The notes beneath the pieces are model-generated. The model saw only the letters and a program-made list of their open reading frames with translations. It did no database searches and was not told the origin of the DNA. A stretch of DNA of 50,215 bases, from the NCBI GenBank assembly GCA_018266915.1, contig JAFDZM010000019.1:1-50215 (forward strand). The letters are read 5' to 3'. A program made the translations under genes and the position numbers. Numbering within the stretch: the stretch's first letter is position 1; every line of letters begins with the position of its first letter. This document shows positions 39,747 through 48,062 of this stretch, one piece after another. The stretch is from Bacteroidota bacterium (GTDB lineage Bacteria; Bacteroidota; Bacteroidia; Sphingobacteriales; Sphingobacteriaceae).

Positions 39747-41780
39747 TTGGAAAACTTTTTACAAGCAATAGATACATTAACCATACGATTTGCACTTGCA
39801 GCAGTGTTGCTGCCATTGCTTGCTTTTGTGGTGAATGTTTGTTTGCCGGGTAAAAGCAATAAGGCCGCAGGATGGATATCTACATTGGCTATCCTGGTGA
39901 GTGCCGTATTATCAATATTCGTATTCTCAAAAGTCTGGAACCAGCACCAGGTACATCAGCAGCAATTGTGGTTTACCATTGGCGAGACAAAACTATACGC
40001 AGGCGTATTGCTGAATAACCTTTCGGTTTTAATGCTATTGCTGGTTTCGCTCATTGCATTGCCGGTGCACGTCTACTCAACCGCTTACATGGGAAAAGAT
40101 GAGAACAGCAAACGTTATTTTGCTTACCTCAGCTTCTTTTGTTTCAGTATGCTGGCGCTGGTGGTGATCGATAGCCTTGTCCTGTTTTATATTTTCTGGG
40201 AACTGGTCGGGTTTTCATCTTATCTGCTCATCGGCTTTTGGTACACCCGCTCCAAAGCTGTTTTGGCCAATAAAAAAGCCTTTATCATGAACAGGATCGG
40301 GGACATTGGTCTGCTTGCAGCGATTGCCATCCTGTTTACAGTTTATCATACTTTTGATATCGATCAGTTATTCGGCGCTAATGCTTTGGTACGGACGACT
40401 GCCTTTGAATTACCCGGAGGATGGCAATACGTAGCTTTTGGCGGGATCGCGTTAGCGGTGGCTGCTAAATCAGCACAATTCCCATTGCATACCTGGTTGC
40501 CTGATGCTATGGAAGGCCCAACGTCGGTATCCGCGCTTATCCATGCTGCCACCATGGTTGCGGCAGGTGTGTTTTTATTGGGCAGGGTTTACCCTGTATT
40601 TACGGAATCAGAGTTGACCATTCTTGCCATAATCGGTGCTTTTACTGCCTTCATGGCGGCAACTATCGCCCTCACCCAAAACGATCTGAAACGCATCCTC
40701 GCTTATTCAACCATATCGCAATTAGGTTTTATGGTGATGGCTATGGGCATTGGCGCTTATTCATCATCATTGTTCCATCTGGCTACACATGCATTCTTTA
40801 AATGTTTGTTGTTCCTGGTAGCAGGTATCGTCATTCACGAAATGCAGCATGTGAAGGATGAATATAAGCTTGACATCGATCCTCAAAATGTATTGTACAT
40901 GGGCGGACTGGCAAAAAAGATGCCGCTTACTTTCATTTCTGCATTGATCGGCGGAATTGCGTTGATAGGATTGCCGCTTACTTCAGGCTATTTGTCAAAG
41001 GATGGGATATTGATCCAGGCTTTTGAATGGTCAGAAGGTAAATCCGTCTTATTTAGGCTGATACCCTTTGGCGCGATGCTTACCAGTTGGCTCACTGCGT
41101 TTTACGTAACACGCCTTATTGTAAAAGTATTTTTTGGGGAGTTTAAGTTATCGCAGATCAACCCCGGTATAAAATTGCACGTGAGTGATGGTGGATGGCA
41201 GTATAAATTGCCGATGGTGTTTTTGTCAGTCTGCTGCTTGTTCCCGGCATTCTCATTAAACCCGGTTTTATATGAACATGCCTGGTTGCTTAATGGATTC
41301 CCAAGAATAACGGGGCTCGACAGGGTGAACATCTATCACACAATTGTTCCTGCCGGATTAAATATCCTGAGCTTGTTTGTCATTTATTGGGCTTATGCCG
41401 TATATGTAATGGACAAAGCTTTGCCATTCCCTGAAGGAGGTTGGATTTTTAGGTTATCGTACCACGAATGGTATATTGATAAGATTTACAGCAAGATAAT
41501 CGTTGCCCCTGTATTGACATTGGGCAAATTAGCCCGTTGGTTCGACATCAATATTATTGACGGTTTTATACATTTGCTGGAACGAATTGGCATCGCCTTT
41601 TCAAAAGTTGCAGACTGGACCGACCGCAATATCATCGATGGCTTTTTGCACCTGGTGGCTTCCATCGTATTGGGAATCGGCAATTTTGCGCGGAGCTTCC
41701 AGGGAGGCAGGGTGCAATATTATTTGTTTAGTATGCTGGCAATCATACTGGCTATTTTTTTATTTAAGATTTTGATTTAG
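39747..41780 (+). CDS. nuoL: NADH-quinone oxidoreductase subunit L
   Basis: A 677-residue antiporter-like proton-pumping subunit with ~14-16 transmembrane helices. Diagnostic segments are YFAYLSFFCFSMLALVV, FYIFWELVGFSSYLLIGFWYTR (conserved Glu) and SAQFPLHTWLPDAMEGPTSVSALIHAATMVAAGVFLLGR with Lys and His. NDLKRILAYSTISQLGFMVMAMG also fits. The C-terminal part contains the long lateral helix region and a duplicated DRNIIDGFLHL/DINIIDGFIHL word. The start is TTG at 39747 (MENFLQAIDT); no nearby ATG is in frame. The 3' spacer carries word repeats before nuoM. Confidence 0.96.
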   Translation: MENFLQAIDTLTIRFALAAVLLPLLAFVVNVCLPGKSNKAAGWISTLAILVSAVLSIFVFSKVWNQHQVHQQQLWFTIGETKLYAGVLLNNLSVLMLLLVSLIALPVHVYSTAYMGKDENSKRYFAYLSFFCFSMLALVVIDSLVLFYIFWELVGFSSYLLIGFWYTRSKAVLANKKAFIMNRIGDIGLLAAIAILFTVYHTFDIDQLFGANALVRTTAFELPGGWQYVAFGGIALAVAAKSAQFPLHTWLPDAMEGPTSVSALIHAATMVAAGVFLLGRVYPVFTESELTILAIIGAFTAFMAATIALTQNDLKRILAYSTISQLGFMVMAMGIGAYSSSLFHLATHAFFKCLLFLVAGIVIHEMQHVKDEYKLDIDPQNVLYMGGLAKKMPLTFISALIGGIALIGLPLTSGYLSKDGILIQAFEWSEGKSVLFRLIPFGAMLTSWLTAFYVTRLIVKVFFGEFKLSQINPGIKLHVSDGGWQYKLPMVFLSVCCLFPAFSLNPVLYEHAWLLNGFPRITGLDRVNIYHTIVPAGLNILSLFVIYWAYAVYVMDKALPFPEGGWIFRLSYHEWYIDKIYSKIIVAPVLTLGKLARWFDINIIDGFIHLLERIGIAFSKVADWTDRNIIDGFLHLVASIVLGIGNFARSFQGGRVQYYLFSMLAIILAIFLFKILI

Positions 41781-41905
41781 AAAATGAGTTATGAGATTTT
41801 GGATATGAGATATATTGAAAGCTTAAAGCCGAAAGCTGAAAGCAAAAAGCAATTGATGGAGGTGAAAGGCTCACTATTCACTACTCACTACTCACCACTC
41901 AACCA
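41781..41905. repeat. Low-complexity word spacer between nuoL and nuoM
   Basis: Iterated words GAGTTATGAGATT / GATATGAGATA, then AAAGCTTAAAGCCGAAAGC / TGAAAGCAAAAAGC, then CTCACTATTCACTACTCACT / ACTCACCACTCAACC, run right up to the nuoM ATG. No gene. Confidence 0.6.
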
Positions 41906-43510
41906 ATGAACATATTAACGCTATTGATTTTTACCCCGTTGCTGTTTGGTTTGATCATCATTCTGATGCCGTCAGATTGGCGTTTCAGTTTTAAATATAT
42001 CACGCTGCTGGCTACCTTAATTCAGCTGGGTCTTAGCATTGTCCTATATCTGCAATTCAAATCAGGGCCGGAACATGCTGGTATTAATGCCGAGGATACG
42101 TTCCAGTTTGTTCAGAAATCGCATTGGATAAGCCTCAACCTGGGCTCATTGGGTAAAATGCAGATCGACTATTTTGTAGGTATCGACGGTATCTCCGTTG
42201 CTATGGTCGTGATGAGCTCGGTAGTGATGGTGATTGCAGCCCTTGCTTCATGGGAGATACAAAGTAACCTGAAAGGCTTTTTCAGTTTGTTCCTGTTATT
42301 AAATACTGCAGTTATTGGTGTATTCTGCGCATTGGATTTCTTCCTCTTCTACATATTCTACGAGCTGATGTTGCTGCCACTCTATTTCCTGATTGGGATG
42401 TGGGGCGGTGCGCGACGGGAATATGCGGCTATCAAATTTTTCTTATATACGCTCTTCGGTTCGGTGTTTATGTTATTGGTTATGATCGGGCTTTACCTGT
42501 CGGTAAAGGATCCGGCAACAGGCGACCATACCTTTAACATCATCCAGATGATGAACCCGGCCAATTACGATTCTAATTCCATATTCTCAACACTCGCGCA
42601 TAAAACATTGCTGGGTATGCCTGCCCGGGCTGTCGGTTTTGTGGTGTTGTTTATTGCTTTTGCTATCAAGGTTCCGGTGGTGCCATTGCATACCTGGCTG
42701 CCCGATGCACACGTGGAAGCGCCTACACCGGTTTCTATCATCCTGGCGGGTATTCTGTTAAAAGTTGGCGGCTATGGTATCATACGCATTTGCCTGGGCA
42801 TTTTCCCTGAGATCGCAGTTTCTGGCGCATATTGGCTTGGACTCATAGGTGTAATATCCATTCTTTACGGGGCATTGAACGCCCTTGCTCAACGTGACCT
42901 GAAACGACTGATTGCCTATTCTTCCGTATCCCACATGGGTTTTGTGTTATTGGGTATCGCCTCATTAACGCCCGAAGGTATCAGCGGAGCGGTAATGCAG
43001 ATGGTAAGCCATGGCTTTTTATCGACTATGCTGTTCTTCCTGGTTGGCGTTGTATACAACCGGGTTCACGACAGGGATATTTATCATTTCCGAGGACTGG
43101 GCTCATTGATGCCAAGATATACCACTTTCGTCATGATCGCATTTTTTGCGTCATTGGGGTTGCCGGGATTTTCTGCTTTTGTGGGCGAGGCATTTTCATT
43201 GATCGGTGCATTCAAATCCCCATCAGTAAATGGGGCTTTGCCTTACTGGATGGCTGTTTGTGGCTCAGTAGGTATACTATTAGGAGCGGCCTATTTTCTG
43301 TGGACATTGCAGCGGATGTTCTTCGGATCGCTGACACTCAAAGGCGGCGAGATATGGAAAAATGCATTAACCGATTTGAATTCACGCGAGATATTTTCAC
43401 TATTTCCATTGGCGATATTGGCATTGGTTTTAGGTGTGATGCCATCGCTGGTGTTTGATAAGGTAAACGATTCGGTATTAGCATTAGTGCACTTTATAGG
43501 ATTTAAATAA
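41906..43510 (+). CDS. nuoM: NADH-quinone oxidoreductase subunit M
   Basis: A 534-residue antiporter-like proton-pumping subunit with ~14 transmembrane helices. Key sequences are LDFFLFYIFYELMLLPLYFLIGMWGG with the conserved Glu, KVPVVPLHTWLPDAHVEAPTPVSIILAGILLKVGGYG with the pumping Lys and His, and QRDLKRLIAYSSVSHMGFVLLG. Length is standard. nuoN begins 1 nt after its stop, indicating tight coupling. Confidence 0.97.
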   Translation: MNILTLLIFTPLLFGLIIILMPSDWRFSFKYITLLATLIQLGLSIVLYLQFKSGPEHAGINAEDTFQFVQKSHWISLNLGSLGKMQIDYFVGIDGISVAMVVMSSVVMVIAALASWEIQSNLKGFFSLFLLLNTAVIGVFCALDFFLFYIFYELMLLPLYFLIGMWGGARREYAAIKFFLYTLFGSVFMLLVMIGLYLSVKDPATGDHTFNIIQMMNPANYDSNSIFSTLAHKTLLGMPARAVGFVVLFIAFAIKVPVVPLHTWLPDAHVEAPTPVSIILAGILLKVGGYGIIRICLGIFPEIAVSGAYWLGLIGVISILYGALNALAQRDLKRLIAYSSVSHMGFVLLGIASLTPEGISGAVMQMVSHGFLSTMLFFLVGVVYNRVHDRDIYHFRGLGSLMPRYTTFVMIAFFASLGLPGFSAFVGEAFSLIGAFKSPSVNGALPYWMAVCGSVGILLGAAYFLWTLQRMFFGSLTLKGGEIWKNALTDLNSREIFSLFPLAILALVLGVMPSLVFDKVNDSVLALVHFIGFK

Positions 43511-43511
43511 A

Positions 43512-45014
43512 ATGAACGATCTGTTACCATTTTTGCCCGGTCTGCTGAAACAAGTTTTTGATGGTATCCCTCTATTCATGCCCGAGATATACTTGTGTGC
43601 GCTGTTTGTGGTACTGCTGGTAACAGATCTCATTTTTGGAAAAAACTCAGCCTGGATATGTAAGATCATCGCATGCGGCGTACTGATTGTAATAGCACTG
43701 AAGGATGTAGAACAATTGAAGCTGCTTCTGGCCGGCCCGCAATTATTCTTTAGTAATATGCTTTTATTGCACGAAAAGACAGTCTCATTTAAATTGATGA
43801 TCGACGTCTTGTCTGCTGTATTACTGCTTTATTTTGATTGGGATGATCAGCTTGCATCGCATAAAAAAGGGCTTACCGATCTTTATTCTATCGTTATTGC
43901 TGCTGTATTCGGAATGCATTTAATGGTAATGGCGACTAACCTGTTGTCTATTTATCTTTCGGTTGAGATGGTTTCCATTGCATCCTATTTAATGGTAGCT
44001 TACCGTGCTGAAAATGGTATCAGTAGCGAAGCCGGATTAAAATATGTGCTTTTCGGTGGTGCTTCGTCGGCCATTATGCTTTACGGAATATCCCTGTTAT
44101 ATGGCTTCGGCGGATCGCTTAATTTATTTGGTGGTAACTTACTGCCAGGACTAATGCAGGTTAATCCACTGGGCGTAGCGTTAGCCTTACTATTGTTCCT
44201 TGTTGGTATTGGATTCAAACTATCATTTGTGCCGGTACATTTTTGGGTGCCCGATATTTACCAGGGAGCCCCGGCGCCGGTTTCTGCTTTTTTATCTACG
44301 GTGACAAAAGTCGCCGCCTTCGGCCTGCTGATCAATTTCCTTACTCCGTTTATTTTCTTTACCGGGTTTTCTAAGGTTTTTGATTTCGGACTGTTCCTTT
44401 CAGTAGTTGGTATCACAACCATGATTGCCGGCAACTTTGCGGCGACATTGCAAAATAACTTAAAGCGTATGCTGGCTTACTCGAGCATAGGACATACCGG
44501 TTTTGCTTTGATGGCACTTGTAAATTTCAACACTGACAAGCAAGGGATTACAGCCATTACTTTTTATTTATTTGCCTATTCACTGGCCAATATTGGCGCT
44601 TGGATGCTGGCAAGTTACTTTTCTAACACAGCGAATGCCGAAAATATGGATGATTTTAAAGGATTAGGCTTTAAATATCCGCTCGCGAGCGTAGCATTTG
44701 TAATAATTTTGATTTCTCTTACCGGAATTCCGGTTACTGCGGGCTTTTATGGGAAGTTTTTAGTGTTTTCGTCGGTATATACCGTCTATCAGGCCTCTCA
44801 TAACGTATGGTTTTTGTTATTAATGATAACCGGAGCCATTACTACCGTCGTTTCGTTGTTCTATTATATCAAAATTCCATTGAATTTATTTCTGAGAAAG
44901 ACGGAAAGGACGACAGGGTTTGCTTCAACAAGCAACTATTTATTGATATCAATTGCAATTATTTCATTATTGGTAGTTTGTTTAGGCCTTTTCCCGGATT
45001 TTTTGGTTAGATAA
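43512..45014 (+). CDS. nuoN: NADH-quinone oxidoreductase subunit N
   Basis: A 500-residue antiporter-like subunit closing the membrane arm, ~14 transmembrane helices. MVSIASYLMVAYRAENGISSEAGLKYVLFGGASSAIMLYG and GFKLSFVPVHFWVPDIYQGAPAPVSAFLSTVTKVAAFGLL are typical of NuoN, with NNLKRMLAYSSIGHTGFALMAL and TGIPVTAGFYGKFLVF also present. This ends the nuoH-N run; the 110-nt gap to the ammonium transporter holds a fresh promoter-like box. Confidence 0.96.
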   Translation: MNDLLPFLPGLLKQVFDGIPLFMPEIYLCALFVVLLVTDLIFGKNSAWICKIIACGVLIVIALKDVEQLKLLLAGPQLFFSNMLLLHEKTVSFKLMIDVLSAVLLLYFDWDDQLASHKKGLTDLYSIVIAAVFGMHLMVMATNLLSIYLSVEMVSIASYLMVAYRAENGISSEAGLKYVLFGGASSAIMLYGISLLYGFGGSLNLFGGNLLPGLMQVNPLGVALALLLFLVGIGFKLSFVPVHFWVPDIYQGAPAPVSAFLSTVTKVAAFGLLINFLTPFIFFTGFSKVFDFGLFLSVVGITTMIAGNFAATLQNNLKRMLAYSSIGHTGFALMALVNFNTDKQGITAITFYLFAYSLANIGAWMLASYFSNTANAENMDDFKGLGFKYPLASVAFVIILISLTGIPVTAGFYGKFLVFSSVYTVYQASHNVWFLLLMITGAITTVVSLFYYIKIPLNLFLRKTERTTGFASTSNYLLISIAIISLLVVCLGLFPDFLVR

Positions 45015-45086
45015 TTATAATTATCAAAAAATTTAACAAATTATTGAGATATTTTAAACAATCTCTCCTGTTTTTAGAAAATTTAG

Positions 45087-45093
45087 TAATTTG
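45087..45093 (+). promoter_or_regulatory. Near-consensus -7 box of the ammonium transporter gene
   Basis: TAATTTG, lacking one T of TAnnTTTG, lies 31 nt before the ATG at 45125, in an AT-rich gap without other signals. Confidence 0.4.
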
Positions 45094-45124
45094 CGCTCCG
45101 CAAAATAAACCGATTTTCTAAATT

Positions 45125-46435
45125 ATGAAGCGTTATTTTCCATTTGCCTTAATTGTAGGCGTGTTGATCCTGACTTTTATTTTTCCGTCAGTTGAGCTCC
45201 ACAATAAAGCTGGTAATCCAAACTTTAATACAGGTGATATTGCCTGGATGCTGATGTCGACGGCCTTGGTGCTTATTATGACACCCGGCCTGGCGTTTTT
45301 CTATGGCGGTATGGTGAATAAAAAGAACGTGATCTCTACCATGCTGCAAAGTGTTATTTGTATGGTGATCATCACTGTAATGTGGGGAATATTCGGCTTC
45401 AGCCTTGCATTTGGCGATACGATGGGGGGCATTATCGGCAATCCCTCTACTTATTTTATGATGAAAGGCATGCTGGGTAACGCGACCTGGAAACTGGCTC
45501 CGACTATTCCATTGCTGCTGTTTGCCATGTATCAGCTTAAATTTGCCATCATCACCCCGGCACTGATCACCGGTGCTTTTGCCGAACGTATCCGCTTTAA
45601 CAGCTATATCATTTTCCTTTGCTTATTCTCTATCTTCATATTTTCCCCATTGGCACACGCTACCTGGCACCCTGACGGTATCCTTTCCAAATTAGGGGTA
45701 CTCGATTTTGCCGGTGGAACAGTGGTGCACATGTCTGCCGGATGGGCGGCTTTGGCTTCGGCACTATACCTAAAACGCCGCAACGAGGCCAACCATGCAC
45801 CTGCGCGTGTTACTTACGTAATCATCGGCACAGGACTTTTGTGGTTCGGCTGGTTTGGCTTTAACGCAGGCTCGGCTTTTGGGGCGAATCACCTGGCAGT
45901 AAATGCACTGGCTACCAGTACTACTGCATCCGCAGCGGCTGGATTAACGTGGATATTTTTTGATATGTTGCTTGGCCGCAAGCCGTCGGCAATGGGTACT
46001 TGTATCGGTGCGGTTGTGGGTTTGGTTGCTATTACACCCGCAGCAGGTTATGTATCGGTGCCGCACTCGCTGGCAATCGGTATTATTTCGGCAATTGTGA
46101 GTAACCTGGTGGTTGAATGGCGCACTCGTACTTCAATCGATGATACGCTTGATGTATTTCCATGCCATGGCGTAGGCGGTATGGTAGGGATGCTGCTCAC
46201 AGGCGTATTTGCTCACCAAAATGTAAACTCTGGAAATACCACCGGCGACGGGTTATTCTTTGGACATACCCATTTGTTTTTTGTGCAGTGCATTGCTTTA
46301 GTAGCAGCCTCGGTGTTCTCATTCTTCGGTTCATTGCTATTATTGAAGATCACTGATATGATATCGCCATTGCGTGTGTCCCAGGAAGAAGAAACTATCG
46401 GGCTGGATATCAGCCAGCACGGCGAGAAATTGTAA
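45125..46435 (+). CDS. amtB: Ammonium transporter (Amt family)
   Basis: A 436-residue membrane channel for ammonium/ammonia with 11 core helices; the first hydrophobic stretch (FALIVGVLILTFIFPSV) may be a cleaved or extra helix, as in E. coli AmtB. Motifs include MTPGLAFFYGGMVNKKNVISTM (Phe gate region), FAERIRFNSYIIF, the pore His in DFAGGTVVHMSAGWAALA and the second pore His in FPCHGVGGMVGMLLTGVFA. The usual partner glnK is not adjacent. It follows the nuo operon but has its own promoter-like box and ends in a GC-rich hairpin. Confidence 0.95.
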   Translation: MKRYFPFALIVGVLILTFIFPSVELHNKAGNPNFNTGDIAWMLMSTALVLIMTPGLAFFYGGMVNKKNVISTMLQSVICMVIITVMWGIFGFSLAFGDTMGGIIGNPSTYFMMKGMLGNATWKLAPTIPLLLFAMYQLKFAIITPALITGAFAERIRFNSYIIFLCLFSIFIFSPLAHATWHPDGILSKLGVLDFAGGTVVHMSAGWAALASALYLKRRNEANHAPARVTYVIIGTGLLWFGWFGFNAGSAFGANHLAVNALATSTTASAAAGLTWIFFDMLLGRKPSAMGTCIGAVVGLVAITPAAGYVSVPHSLAIGIISAIVSNLVVEWRTRTSIDDTLDVFPCHGVGGMVGMLLTGVFAHQNVNSGNTTGDGLFFGHTHLFFVQCIALVAASVFSFFGSLLLLKITDMISPLRVSQEEETIGLDISQHGEKL

Positions 46436-46454
46436 TCACCTATAAATGCAGCTC

Positions 46455-46488
46455 GCAGAGGCGCCCCGATTTGTCGGGGCGTCTCTGC
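46455..46488. terminator. GC-rich two-way hairpin terminator
   Basis: GCAGAGGCGCCCCGA and TCGGGGCGTCTCTGC form a 15-bp stem with one G-T pair and a TTTG loop, between the convergent ammonium transporter and serine hydrolase genes. Confidence 0.82.
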
Positions 46489-46496
46489 ACGGGCGG

Positions 46497-47936
46497 TTAT
46501 TTTATCCTCTTCAATTCATAATGCTGACCTTCGTCATCAGCAATGGCCTTATCAAATTTTCCATCAGGGCCTTTAACGAATTCAAAATCGGCCTCCATTA
46601 TTCGTAAGAAAAGATGGTGATCATTTTGAGTATAAAGATGTGTGGGAGGTAAATTAACCTTTGGAGCCTCTACCATCAATTGTCCGTTAACAAGCTTTAC
46701 TGTAGCTGTGTATTCAGGCCCTTCCCAAACACCTTCAAATTGCTTTAGTTGTTCGGTAGTTAATTTGACGGTACTGCGGTAGGGTACATAACTTTCCCAT
46801 TTGTAAGGAATGGTAATACCTGTCAGTTTTTGAGTAAGCTCAGTAAATATGCTTTCGCCGTTGGCGCTGTTGCTCATGATGATTAATGCAGTTTTCTGCT
46901 GTGGAATGGCGATCATATAATGTACCCAACCGATACCATGTCCTTCTTTAAAGAAGGCCCGGCCATAAGGTGTTTTGAAAAGCCCAACACCTAATCCATA
47001 AGATAATTCGATGGCTTTATTGGCGCTGGTAGTATCAGCTACATTTAAAGAGAACATCTGCGTGTTTGAGTTTATGGCGATCTGCGGCGAAAACATTTCA
47101 TTCCAGTATTTTTCATTCAACCCTTTTTTATTTATCAATCCTGATATAAAACGACTATAATCACCAATAGTAGTTTCCATCGATCCTGCTCCGTAGGCTT
47201 CTTTATAGCGGTCCTTCTTTATCGTGTCCTCCTCAATTCCGTGCCCGTTTGCATAATTACTTTCAAAACGCGGTTGCCAGATAAAACTGCTGCGTGTCAT
47301 GTGAAAAGGTTTGAATACTTTTTTCTGCGCCATAGCCTCTAACTTCCGATGGGTAATTTTCTCAATCACCATTTGCAACAGCATCAATCCCTCGCCCGAA
47401 TAGGAATAATGTGAGCCCGGAGTGAAATATATCTTCATTTTAGGTTCAGAATTAGGATCCGGGTTCCGCCAGTTAGGAAAACCAGTGGAGTGGTCCAGGC
47501 ATTCCCGGGCAGTAATCAGCTTCCATCGGTCGTCACCTGCTAATTCCTTATAGTTATCATATTCGGGTATCGGTTTGGGCAGATAGGTATATAAAGGTTT
47601 ATCCAAATCGATCACGCCCTCTTGCGCCAGCTGAACAACGATATAAGCAAACACTACCTTTGTCAATGATGCCGCATAAAAACAGGTTGATGTATCATTC
47701 ATCTGGTTCAATACCTTGTTTTTATAGCCGTAGCCTTTGATGTAAACCGGTTTACCATCATTCACCACACCGATGCATAGGCCCGTTACTACGGCTGTAT
47801 CCATTAGTTTTTTTACAGTTTGATCAATGTAAGCCGTTGTGATGGTGCCGCCGTCTGGCTTTTTAACTTGTTTTTGTTGCGCGAATAAAAACTGCATACC
47901 AATGCAAAGCGGGATGATAAGGAAATACTTTTTCAT
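46497..47936 (-). CDS. Serine hydrolase of the beta-lactamase/class C (AmpC-like) family
   Basis: A 479-residue exported protein with signal peptide MKKYFLIIPLCIGMQFLFAQ. The catalytic Ser-x-x-Lys is Ser90-Lys93 (CFYAASLTKVVFAY). The second motif is YSYSGEGLMLLQ, corresponding to the Tyr-x-Asn/Ser site, and HGIGW near residue 345 resembles the third (KTG/HxG) site. A C-terminal ~110-residue domain (FEGVWEGPEYTATVKLVNGQLMVEAP) is the beta domain often attached to esterase-type or D-aminopeptidase-type members. It is more likely a periplasmic esterase or peptidase than an antibiotic-resistance enzyme. It diverges from the amidohydrolase gene across ~125 nt. Confidence 0.9.
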   Translation of the reverse strand: MKKYFLIIPLCIGMQFLFAQQKQVKKPDGGTITTAYIDQTVKKLMDTAVVTGLCIGVVNDGKPVYIKGYGYKNKVLNQMNDTSTCFYAASLTKVVFAYIVVQLAQEGVIDLDKPLYTYLPKPIPEYDNYKELAGDDRWKLITARECLDHSTGFPNWRNPDPNSEPKMKIYFTPGSHYSYSGEGLMLLQMVIEKITHRKLEAMAQKKVFKPFHMTRSSFIWQPRFESNYANGHGIEEDTIKKDRYKEAYGAGSMETTIGDYSRFISGLINKKGLNEKYWNEMFSPQIAINSNTQMFSLNVADTTSANKAIELSYGLGVGLFKTPYGRAFFKEGHGIGWVHYMIAIPQQKTALIIMSNSANGESIFTELTQKLTGITIPYKWESYVPYRSTVKLTTEQLKQFEGVWEGPEYTATVKLVNGQLMVEAPKVNLPPTHLYTQNDHHLFLRIMEADFEFVKGPDGKFDKAIADDEGQHYELKRIK

Positions 47937-48031
47937 AAGAGGGAACGGTTTAAGGAGGGTATCGCTTTCTTAGAGAACAAATTACAGGAATGGTTTAATG
48001 GTGTCTCCTGATTTATGATAAGAAATAATAA

Positions 48032-48039
48032 TATCTTTA
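48032..48039 (+). promoter_or_regulatory. -7-like box before the amidohydrolase gene
   Basis: TATCTTTA, one mismatch from TAnnTTTG, 23 nt before the ATG at 48063 in the divergent spacer. No -33 TTG is evident. Confidence 0.35.
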
Positions 48040-48062
48040 CGTATCGCATTAAACCTCGTCTT

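Noticed and set aside
46497..47936. Antibiotic-resistance beta-lactamase
   Set aside because: Only the general SxxK and YxS sites are shared, and the C-terminal domain is typical of esterase/peptidase relatives; resistance cannot be claimed.
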